A DNA stretch of 26,747 nucleotides from DATDCY01 sp031406795 [NCBI: Candidatus Rokuibacteriota bacterium] (GTDB lineage Bacteria > JAUVQV01): the NCBI GenBank assembly GCA_031406795.1, contig JANOHV010000243.1:1-26747 (forward strand), in the 5' to 3' direction. The notes below the pieces were generated by a model. The model saw only the letters and a list, made by a program, of their open reading frames with translations, did not search any database and had not been told where the DNA came from. Below, in pieces: positions 8,406 to 14,971 of the stretch. A program made the position numbers and the translations under genes. Every line of letters starts with the position of its first letter. Position 1 is the stretch's first letter.

Positions 8406-8482
8406 CCAGCCGCTGAAAACAGGTCGACCGAGGCCCGGGACGGCGCGCCGGAACATATTCTGCCGCTCCCCTGTTGCACCCA

Positions 8483-8510
8483 TTGACACCCGCGCCGCGC
8501 GGTGGACAAT
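8483..8510 (+). promoter_or_regulatory. Sigma-70-like promoter for the aldehyde oxidoreductase operon
   Basis: A perfect TTGACA (8483-8488) is followed after 16 bp by GACAAT (8505-8510), which matches four of six -10 positions. It lies about 90 bp upstream of the first structural gene at 8603. No other comparable pair was seen in the gap. Confidence 0.45.
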
Positions 8511-8602
8511 GACTCCCAGCTGCAGGTCCCGGGTTCCTTCGGCGCCCGCCATTGGCTGCCCGGGAACGTCTCTCGTTGATGCGACAGCGTGAGGAGGCGA
8601 AC

Positions 8603-9229
8603 ATGGACCGGGATCACCCAGACAATTCCTGCCGTTGCCGCGGCATCAGCCGCCGGCAGTTCCTCCAGGGCGTGGGCGCGGGCGCCGTGGTCGTCTCGGC
8701 CGCGGCGCACATCGGCGCCCGGGAGGCGAAAGCCAGCGAGGTCCTCCCGGCCGGGGAGATGGCGAAGGTCACCCTGTCGATCAACGGGCGCCGCCACGTC
8801 CTGCTGGTGGAGCCGCGCACCACGCTGCTGACGGTGCTGCGCGAAGGGCTCGGGCTCACGGCCAGCAAGGCCGGCTGCGAGCGCGGGGAATGCGGCGCCT
8901 GCACGGTGCTGATGAACGACGCCCCGCGCTACGCCTGCCTGACGCTGGCGGTCGCGGCCCAGGGCTTCGAGATCACAACGCTGGAGGGGCTGATGCGCGG
9001 CGAGGAACTCGGCCCCGTCCAGCAGGCCTTCGTCGAGAACGACGCGTTCCAGTGCGGCTATTGCACCCCCGGCCAGATCGTCGCCGTCGAGGGGCTGCTG
9101 CGGGCCGTGCCGCAGCCGACCCTCGATCAAATCCGCATGGGGGTCAGCGGGAATCTCTGCCGCTGCGGCGCTTACGTCAACATCTTCGCGGCGGCGAAAC
9201 AGGCCGCGGCGCTCAAGCAGAAGGGGTGA
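8603..9229 (+). CDS. Aldehyde oxidoreductase [2Fe-2S] subunit with Tat signal (PaoA-like)
   Basis: Small electron-transfer subunit (208 aa) of a xanthine-oxidase-family molybdoenzyme. A twin-arginine signal, S16-R-R-Q-F-L, precedes a hydrophobic stretch to about residue 38, so the complex is exported folded. The plant-type ferredoxin cluster is ligated by C92, C97, C100 and C112; the second cluster by C151, C154, C186 and C188. The ATG at 8603 is preceded by GAGGAGG at good spacing; a longer frame from 8552 has no such site and would bury the Tat signal. It is followed 5 bp later by the molybdopterin subunit. E. coli PaoA also carries a Tat signal, while cytoplasmic xanthine dehydrogenases do not, which favours a periplasmic aldehyde oxidase. 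Confidence 0.93.
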   Translation: MDRDHPDNSCRCRGISRRQFLQGVGAGAVVVSAAAHIGAREAKASEVLPAGEMAKVTLSINGRRHVLLVEPRTTLLTVLREGLGLTASKAGCERGECGACTVLMNDAPRYACLTLAVAAQGFEITTLEGLMRGEELGPVQQAFVENDAFQCGYCTPGQIVAVEGLLRAVPQPTLDQIRMGVSGNLCRCGAYVNIFAAAKQAAALKQKG

Positions 9230-9234
9230 GGGCG

Positions 9235-11547
9235 ATGGCGGAGAAGGATTATTACACCGAAGGCGTGCCCGTTCCCGAGACGCCGCCGCCGGACGCCGAA
9301 CCCGCCGCCTGGGGGAAGACCCACGCTATCGGCTCGCGACAGCCCCGCGTCGACGCCTACGAGCGCGTCAGCGGCACCGCGATCTACCCCTCCGACATCT
9401 GCCTCCCCGACATGCTCTACGCGGCGATCCTGCGCTCTCCGCACCCCAAGGCGCGCGTAAAGAAGGTCGACGCGACGAAGGCCGCCGGGATGCGCGGCGT
9501 GCGCGCCGTGCTCACCGCCGAGGACCCGCTGGCCCGCAACGTGCGGTGGCCATGGTCCAGCAAGCTGAGCGCGGCCCTCTTCGACGCCACGTGCCGGTTC
9601 GAGGGCGAGGCGGTCGCCGCGGTCGCGGCCGAGTCGTCGGCGCTCGCGCGCGACGCGCTGCGGGCCATCGAGGTGGAGTACGAGGTGCTGCCGCCGCTGG
9701 TCGAGTTCGAGAAGGCCCTCGACGCCGACGCGCCCCACGTCCAGGAGGGAGGCAACACCACGAACACCGTCGCCTATGCGCGCGGCGACGTCGCCAAGGG
9801 CTTCGCCGAGGCCGAGGCCGTGGTCGAGGAGACTTTCCGCACCGCCTGCGAGATCCACACACCGCTCGAGCCGCACGGCTGCGTCGCCCGCTGGGACGGC
9901 GACTCGCTGGTGCTCTGGGAGTCGACCCAGGGGGTCTACACCATCCAGTCGCGCGTCGCGGAGGTTCTCGGGCTGCCGCTCTCGCGGGTGCGGGTCATCG
10001 GCCACTACGTCGGCGGCAGCTTCGGCAGCAAGCTGGCGCTCGGGAAGTACACGATCATCGCGGCGCTGCTGGCGAAAAAGACCGCCCGGCCGGTGAAGCT
10101 TTTCCTGACGCGCGAGGAGACGATGCTCTCGGTCGGCAACCGCCCCCCCGCGGTAATGACGCTCAAAGCCGGCGCCAAGAAAGACGGCACCCTGACGGCA
10201 CTGCAGTTCACGGCGCGCGGCAGCGGCGGCGCCTACCCGGCCGGCGGGGTCAACTCCGTCGACTGGCTGATCAAGGACCTCTACCTCTGCCCGAACGTGA
10301 AGTCGGACATGACCGACGTCTTCATCAACGCCGGCCCGGCGCGGCCGTTTCGGGCTCCCGGCCATCCCCAGGGGAGCTGGGCGCTGGAGCAGACGATGGA
10401 CCTGCTGGCGGAGAAGCTCGGCCTGGACCCGGTTCAGCTGCGGCTGATGAACATCCCGACGGTGAGCCAGGGGCGCGAGGGGGCGCCGCCGTACACCTCG
10501 ACCGGGCTGCGCGAGTGCATCGTCCGCGGGGCCGAACTGTTCGGGTGGAGCGAGGCGCGGCTGCGGGCCGAGAGGACGCGCTCCGGCCCCGTGCGGCGGG
10601 GCGTCGGCATGGCGGCGGCACTCTGGATCGGCGGGGCCGGCGGCCCGCCGTCGACGGTCGTGCTGAAGCTCTTCGCCGACGGCAGCGTGAATCTCAACAT
10701 GGGGGCGAGCGACATCGGCACCGGGACCAAGACCGTGATGGCGATGGTGGTCGCCGAAGAACTGGGCGTGAAGCCCGAGTTCATACAGATCGAGCACGCT
10801 GACACCGGCACCACGCAGTTCGCCACCGGCAGCGGCGGCAGCAAGACCGTCCCCACCGAGTCCCCCGCGGTGCGGGCGGCGGCGGTGGAGGTCAAGCGGC
10901 AGGTACTCGCGCTGGCCGCGGAGGAACTCAAGGCGCAGGTCACCGCGCTCGATCTTGTCGGCGGGGAGATCGTCGACGAGCGCGACCCGGGCCGCAAGAT
11001 CAAGCTCACGGCGCTCGAGAAGCTCAAGAAGCGCGGGGTGATCGTCGGCGTGGGCTACCGCGGGCCGAACCCCGAGGGGAAGGCCGTCAACCCGTTTGCC
11101 GCGCAGTTCTGCGAGGTGGAGGCGGACCTGCGCACCGGTGAAGTCCGGATCGTGCGCTTTCTCGGGGCGCACGAAAGCGGCCGGGTCATGAACCGGGCGA
11201 CCTTCGACAATCAGGTCTACGGCGGGATTACGATGGGCATCGGCTTCGCGCTCACCGAGGAGCGCACGCTCGACGCAGGGCAGACGGGGAAGATCTGCAA
11301 CCGCAATTGGCATGACTACCAGGTGCCTACGGCGCTGGATGTGCCGCCGACGATCACCTCGGTGGCGATCGACGCGCCGGATGCGCAGGCGAACACCACG
11401 GGGGCGAAGGGGCTCGGCGAACCGGTGACGATCCCCACGGCGGGGGCCGTCGCGAACGCGGTCGCTCACGCCATCGGGGCGCGGGTCAAAGAAACGCCGA
11501 TGACGCCGGGTGCCGTAAACCGCGTCCTCGCGAGCCGGAAGGAGTAA
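9235..11547 (+). CDS. Aldehyde oxidoreductase molybdopterin-binding subunit (PaoC-like)
   Basis: Catalytic subunit of 770 residues that binds the molybdenum cofactor and hydroxylates an aldehyde or a heterocycle. Family signatures are G260-G-S-F-G-S-K, the RAPGHPQGSW segment near residue 372, GASDIGTGTKT, GSGGSKT and G726-L-G-E-P, whose E729 corresponds to the catalytic glutamate. There is no signal peptide, so it would cross the membrane with the Tat-bearing FeS subunit. The ATG at 9235 lies 5 bp after the FeS stop; the frame is open further upstream but overlaps the FeS gene. Size matches PaoC-type subunits (about 730 aa). The substrate cannot be read from the sequence. No XdhC/PaoD insertion chaperone is in the window. 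Confidence 0.93.
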   Translation: MAEKDYYTEGVPVPETPPPDAEPAAWGKTHAIGSRQPRVDAYERVSGTAIYPSDICLPDMLYAAILRSPHPKARVKKVDATKAAGMRGVRAVLTAEDPLARNVRWPWSSKLSAALFDATCRFEGEAVAAVAAESSALARDALRAIEVEYEVLPPLVEFEKALDADAPHVQEGGNTTNTVAYARGDVAKGFAEAEAVVEETFRTACEIHTPLEPHGCVARWDGDSLVLWESTQGVYTIQSRVAEVLGLPLSRVRVIGHYVGGSFGSKLALGKYTIIAALLAKKTARPVKLFLTREETMLSVGNRPPAVMTLKAGAKKDGTLTALQFTARGSGGAYPAGGVNSVDWLIKDLYLCPNVKSDMTDVFINAGPARPFRAPGHPQGSWALEQTMDLLAEKLGLDPVQLRLMNIPTVSQGREGAPPYTSTGLRECIVRGAELFGWSEARLRAERTRSGPVRRGVGMAAALWIGGAGGPPSTVVLKLFADGSVNLNMGASDIGTGTKTVMAMVVAEELGVKPEFIQIEHADTGTTQFATGSGGSKTVPTESPAVRAAAVEVKRQVLALAAEELKAQVTALDLVGGEIVDERDPGRKIKLTALEKLKKRGVIVGVGYRGPNPEGKAVNPFAAQFCEVEADLRTGEVRIVRFLGAHESGRVMNRATFDNQVYGGITMGIGFALTEERTLDAGQTGKICNRNWHDYQVPTALDVPPTITSVAIDAPDAQANTTGAKGLGEPVTIPTAGAVANAVAHAIGARVKETPMTPGAVNRVLASRKE

Positions 11548-11553
11548 GCGACC

Positions 11554-12528
11554 ATGCTGCCGAACTTCGACTATGTGCAGGCGCGCGATCTGCGGGAGGC
11601 GGTGCGTCTTCTCGGCGCGGAGGGCGCCCGGGTCCACGCCGGCGGAACGGACCTGCTCGGCTGTCTGCGGGACGGGGTTTTCGGGGTCCGGACGGTGGTG
11701 AGCATCGCCGGGCTCGGCGAGCTCGCGGGCATCAGCGAACTCGCGGGCGGCGCGCTGCGGATCGGGGCGCTCACCAGCGTCGCCGCGGTGGCGTCGAACC
11801 CGATGGTGCGCGAGCGCTACCGGGCCCTCGCGCAGGCCGCGGAATCGGTGGGAAGCCCCCAGCTGCGCAACCAGGGGACGATCGGCGGCAACCTCTGCCA
11901 GAAGCCGCGCTGCTGGTATTACCGCGGGGAGTTCGACTGCCTGAGAAAGGGCGGGCAGAAGTGTTTCGCGGTGGAGGGGCAGAACGCCGGCCACTGCATC
12001 CTCGGCGGGGCCGACTGCTTCATCGTCCACCCCTCCGACATCGCGCCGGCGTTGGTCGTCTTCGGGGCGAGCGTGAAGATCGCGGGGCCGCGGGGCGAAC
12101 GCTCGCTGCCGGTTGAAGGCTTCCATATGCCGCCGGGGAAGGACGCGCAGCGAGAGACGATGCTCGAGCCGGGAGAGGTCGTGACCGGCTTCGAAATCCC
12201 GGCGCCGCCCCCGGGTTGTCGCAGCAGCTATCGCAAGGTCCGCTCGCGCCAGTCGTGGGACTTCGCGCTGGCGGGCGTGGCCCTCGCCCTGCGCGTTGAG
12301 AGCGGGAAGGTCACTTGGGCGCGGGTGGCGCTCTCGGGCGCCGCGCCGATCCCCTGGCGGTCGAAGGAGGCCGAGGCGGTCCTCACGGGTGCGACCATCG
12401 GCCCGGAGATCGCGAAGAAGGCCGCCGCCGCGGCGATGGCGGGCGCCAGGCCGCTCGCGAAGAACGGCTACAAGGTGCGGCTCTTCGAAGGATTGATCGC
12501 GACGGAGATTCTGAAGACCCTGGCCTGA
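11554..12528 (+). CDS. Aldehyde oxidoreductase FAD subunit with probable [4Fe-4S] insert (PaoB-like)
   Basis: A 324-residue FAD-binding subunit of the CoxM/PaoB family. The flavin-binding motifs are H28-A-G-G-T-D and the TIGGNL segment at 109-114. Between them and the PSDIAPAL stretch at 160-167 lie cysteines at 115, 120, 129, 137, 148 and 155. E. coli PaoB carries a [4Fe-4S] cluster in the equivalent insert, so a third kind of FeS centre is likely here. Start at an ATG 6 bp after the molybdopterin subunit. Gene order is FeS-Mo-FAD, whereas E. coli paoABC is FeS-FAD-Mo. It ends convergently with the histidine kinase gene, 19 bp away. Confidence 0.92.
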   Translation: MLPNFDYVQARDLREAVRLLGAEGARVHAGGTDLLGCLRDGVFGVRTVVSIAGLGELAGISELAGGALRIGALTSVAAVASNPMVRERYRALAQAAESVGSPQLRNQGTIGGNLCQKPRCWYYRGEFDCLRKGGQKCFAVEGQNAGHCILGGADCFIVHPSDIAPALVVFGASVKIAGPRGERSLPVEGFHMPPGKDAQRETMLEPGEVVTGFEIPAPPPGCRSSYRKVRSRQSWDFALAGVALALRVESGKVTWARVALSGAAPIPWRSKEAEAVLTGATIGPEIAKKAAAAAMAGARPLAKNGYKVRLFEGLIATEILKTLA

Positions 12529-12547
12529 GAAACCCCGTCGCTGCGGG

Positions 12548-13678
12548 TCAGACGATCTTTCCCGGAGGCGGCTCGCCGGCTGGTCGCCGGTCAGCGGCCG
12601 GAGCCTTGGGGATGGCGACCCTGAATGTGGTGCCGCCGGGTTCGGCGCTGGTGAATCCGACCGCCCCCCCGAGGTAGCGCTCGACGAACAACTTGATGCT
12701 GTAGGTGCCGATCCCTCTGCCGCTCTCCGCTTTGGTGCTGAAGGAGCGCTGAAAGACCTGAAGCCGAACCTCGCGGGGCATGACGCCGGGGTTGTTCACC
12801 TCGAGCGCCACCCGCTCGCCCAGATCGCGGCAGCAGATGCGGACGGCCCCGCCTTCGGCGGTCGCCTCCAGCGCATTCTTCACCAGGTTGCCGAGGACCC
12901 GCCGGACGATCACCCCATCGCTCCGGATGGTGCAGGATGTCTCCTCCCCGATCTCGAGATGCCGTCCCCGGGCGACGCGATGGTCCGCGTACGTCTCGCA
13001 AACCTCGCGCAGGACATCCGGGACCACGACCGCCTCGATTCGCGGCACGAACAACCCGCGTTCCGCCGCAAGCAAGTCGCGCTGGTGGCTGATCTCCTCG
13101 ATGAGCCGCTGCGACAGACGGGCCATCCCCTGACGGCAGTCTCTCTCACGTTCCGGAGGCAGGATCCGGTCGGGGTCGGCGAGAATGCCGGCCAGGCCGT
13201 GGATCCCACCCACGGTGTTCAGGATGTCGTGGAAGAAGAGGTTCTCCAGGATCGCACGACGCTTCTGGTCGCTGATGTCGCGCAGGATGCAGATCGTCAG
13301 CGGGTCGCCGTCCACGATGGCCTGCCTGACGGTCACGAACAGGTCGAGCGCGTCGACCCTCCCCCCGCCGATGAGAATGCGGGCCTCCCGCGAGGGGATC
13401 TCGCCCTTGCGCTGGCTCGCCAGGATCGCCTGGAACACCCCGCACAGGCCGCAGCGATCGCCGGTGCCGCACCCGTTCGGCGCTTCCGCGACGCCGACGC
13501 AGCCGAGAATCTCCCCCGGACGATGGCCCTTGAGCAGCTCCTCGGGCTTCCCGAGCGTCAGCAGCGCCTGCTGGTTGGCGGCAATCACCTGCCGTTGGTC
13601 GTCGAGAATCAACACCATGTCGGGGATGGCCTCGAGGAATTCCGCCAGGAAGGCGTCGAGATGGATCTTGCGGTGCAT
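12548..13678 (-). CDS. PAS-domain sensor histidine kinase with Cys-rich motif
   Basis: A soluble 376-residue kinase without membrane segments. A PAS-like domain occupies about residues 8-135 and contains C60, C70, C76 and C79, arranged as Cys-x9-Cys-x5-Cys-x2-Cys, suitable for a metal, FeS centre or redox switch. The phosphoacceptor region has H150-D-I-L-N, an unusual H-box, then an HATPase domain with N-box N264-L-V-K-N-A-L-E-A and G-box SGRGIGTYS near 319-327. I chose the ATG at 13678 (GAGGG upstream). The frame extends to 13762 only by translating the CAG repeat as a polycysteine run. No adjacent response regulator shares its strand, so the partner is unknown. It diverges from the Cys-rich small gene and phoB. 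Confidence 0.87.
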   Translation of the reverse strand: MHRKIHLDAFLAEFLEAIPDMVLILDDQRQVIAANQQALLTLGKPEELLKGHRPGEILGCVGVAEAPNGCGTGDRCGLCGVFQAILASQRKGEIPSREARILIGGGRVDALDLFVTVRQAIVDGDPLTICILRDISDQKRRAILENLFFHDILNTVGGIHGLAGILADPDRILPPERERDCRQGMARLSQRLIEEISHQRDLLAAERGLFVPRIEAVVVPDVLREVCETYADHRVARGRHLEIGEETSCTIRSDGVIVRRVLGNLVKNALEATAEGGAVRICCRDLGERVALEVNNPGVMPREVRLQVFQRSFSTKAESGRGIGTYSIKLFVERYLGGAVGFTSAEPGGTTFRVAIPKAPAADRRPAGEPPPGKIV

Positions 13679-13727
13679 TATCGCCCTCGCCTTTCTCGCG
13701 ACCACGACGGCATCGTCGTGGCAGCGG

Positions 13728-13748
13728 CAGCAGCAGCAGCAGCAGCAG
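13728..13748. repeat. Trinucleotide repeat, seven CAG units
   Basis: Seven perfect CAG units, flanked by CAG-like GCAGCGG on the left. The tract lies about 50 bp upstream of the PAS kinase start codon, in its leader or promoter, and about 50 bp from the divergent Pho-box-like element. It is outside my preferred coding start. Confidence 0.9.
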
Positions 13749-13800
13749 CGGATTATCCGCACCTTGCCGAAGCGTTGTCAACTGCCGGCGTCTGCGCGGC

Positions 13801-13833
13801 TTCACGGGATTCTCACGATGGACTCACACCGGG
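13801..13833 (+). promoter_or_regulatory. Pho-box-like triple repeat upstream of the Cys-rich small gene
   Basis: Three cores at exact 11-bp steps: TTCAC at 13801, CTCAC at 13812 and CTCAC at 13823. It lies 83 bp (last core to ATG) before the small gene. Spacing and sequence match the element upstream of pstS and phoB, as expected for tandem PhoB subunits on one DNA face. No good -10 hexamer could be chosen. Confidence 0.6.
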
Positions 13834-13905
13834 CTTGCCGTCCGCGGCGAACCTGCTCGCCAGCGGGAACGACGACAACGGCAACTACGAATGACGGAGG
13901 AACCC

Positions 13906-14124
13906 ATGTACAACAGCGGCAACCCGAGGCCGGGCACGATTGACCAGCGGGCGCAACCGCAGTGTCCATTCTTCAACCACGCGGCCGCAATTTGCCAGGC
14001 CGCGCTCACCCCCCGCACGCCGCCCCGAAAAACCCGGGCGGCGGCGTGCGGTTGCGGCGACTTCGAGGACTGCACCACGTATCTGGTGCGACTCCTCAAT
14101 CGGCCGCTCGCCCGTCACCGCTAG
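13906..14124 (+). CDS. Small Cys-rich protein of unknown function (72 aa)
   Basis: Not a family I can name. The 72-residue product has five cysteines, C20, C30, C48, C50 and C56, in segments QCPFFNHAAAICQAAL and ACGCGDFEDCTTYL, ending in a basic tail. The layout suggests a small metal- or FeS-binding or disulfide-linked protein. There is no signal peptide or membrane helix. A GGAGG site at 13896-13900 lies 5 nt before the ATG at 13906; an ATG at 13891 in the same frame overlaps that site and is rejected. It lies 100 bp upstream of phoB on the same strand with its own Pho-box-like promoter, so I expect phosphate-starvation expression. Codon use looks like its neighbours. It is short, so a non-coding reading cannot be excluded. 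Confidence 0.65.
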   Translation: MYNSGNPRPGTIDQRAQPQCPFFNHAAAICQAALTPRTPPRKTRAAACGCGDFEDCTTYLVRLLNRPLARHR

Positions 14125-14174
14125 CGCCCGGCCCGGCGTTCCTTTACAATCTCTCGCGGGGCAGCAACGCGATT

Positions 14175-14207
14175 CTCGCGCGCTGCTAACACGGCGCTCA
14201 CACGCCT
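14175..14207 (+). promoter_or_regulatory. Pho-box-like triple repeat upstream of phoB
   Basis: Cores CTCGC (14175), CTAAC (14186) and CTCAC (14197) at 11-bp steps. The last core begins only 28 bp before the phoB ATG, which leaves little room for a -10 element and leader. A TACAAT hexamer at 14145-14150, upstream of the box, might be a basal -10 element, in which case PhoB bound here would act differently from the pstS case. Confidence 0.55.
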
Positions 14208-14224
14208 GGCCGAGGATTCGGGGC

Positions 14225-14965
14225 ATGAAAAGAACTGAGAAGACCCTGAAGTCACCGTCGAAGCCCCCATCGCGGGAGCGGATCCTGGTCGTCGAGGACG
14301 AAGAGGACATCCTCGAGCTGATCCGCTACAACCTCAACCGCGAGGGCTACCGCGTCAGCACCGCGACCTCCGGGGAGGATGGGCTGCGCGCGGCGATGCG
14401 CGAGAAGCCCGACCTGGTCGTCCTCGATATCATGCTCCCCGGCATCGACGGGATCGAGGTCTGCCGCCGCCTCAAGGCCGACCCCCAGACCCGGTACATC
14501 CCCGTGGTCATGGTCACGGCCAAGGGCGACGAGGCAGATGTGGTCACCGGCCTGGAGCTCGGCGCCGACGACTATCTGACCAAACCCTTCAGCCCCAAGG
14601 TCCTTATCGCGCGGCTGCGCGCCGTCATCCGCCGGCGCGAACAGGAGGGCGTCAAGGACGCCAAGGAGCCGATTCAGCGCGGCGAGATCCTCATCCACCC
14701 CGGCCGGCGCGAGGTGCTGGTCGGCGGCAGCCGGGTCGCTCTGGACCTGACCTTCACGGAGTTCAACATCCTTCACCTGCTGGCTTCGCGGCCGGGGTGG
14801 GTCTTCACCCGCGCGCAGATCGTGGACGCCGTGCGCGGCTACGACTACAACGTCACCGAGCGCTCGGTGGACGTGCACGTCGTCGGCCTGCGGCGCAAGC
14901 TCGGAGCGCACGGCGAACTGGTCGAAACCGTGCGCGGCGTCGGCTACCGATTCCGGGAGGCCTGA
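14225..14965 (+). CDS. phoB: Phosphate regulon response regulator PhoB
   Basis: OmpR/PhoB-type regulator of 246 residues. The receiver has acidic residues E24-D25, phosphoacceptor D68 in VVLDIMLPG, T98 and K120 (TKPFSP). A linker leads to a winged-helix DNA-binding domain at about 145-245, with LTFTEFNILHLLASRPG, RAQIVDAVRG and the VDVHVVGLRRKLG recognition region. The ATG at 14225 has GAGG 9 nt upstream; the frame is open to 13940 but that part is arginine- and serine-rich with no family resemblance. phoR follows 6 bp downstream and the pst operon lies 5 kb further on, which supports the PhoB assignment over other OmpR-type regulators. About 15 extra N-terminal residues precede the receiver. 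Confidence 0.93.
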   Translation: MKRTEKTLKSPSKPPSRERILVVEDEEDILELIRYNLNREGYRVSTATSGEDGLRAAMREKPDLVVLDIMLPGIDGIEVCRRLKADPQTRYIPVVMVTAKGDEADVVTGLELGADDYLTKPFSPKVLIARLRAVIRRREQEGVKDAKEPIQRGEILIHPGRREVLVGGSRVALDLTFTEFNILHLLASRPGWVFTRAQIVDAVRGYDYNVTERSVDVHVVGLRRKLGAHGELVETVRGVGYRFREA

Positions 14966-14971
14966 CCGGGC

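Noticed and set aside
8396-8457. Inverted repeat TATGTTC ... GAACATA as an operator
   Set aside because: The 7-bp arms are 48 bp apart and one lies inside the gene remnant. Too weak to call.
8309-9130. Minus-strand open frame of 273 codons over the aldehyde-oxidase start
   Set aside because: It opposes the FeS subunit, which has complete cysteine motifs, a Tat signal and a ribosome site.
9172-12126. Open frame of 984 codons on the minus strand
   Set aside because: It is antisense to the molybdopterin and FAD subunit genes, whose motifs are unambiguous. The product has biased composition and no recognisable motif.
13679-13762. N-terminal polycysteine extension of the PAS kinase
   Set aside because: It comes from reading the CAG tract in frame from an upstream ATG. 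A ribosome site and a normal N-terminus support the start at 13678.
13885-14310. Minus-strand open frame of 141 codons opposite the small gene and phoB start
   Set aside because: No ribosome site or domain. The plus strand has better coding evidence, although the small gene itself is short.
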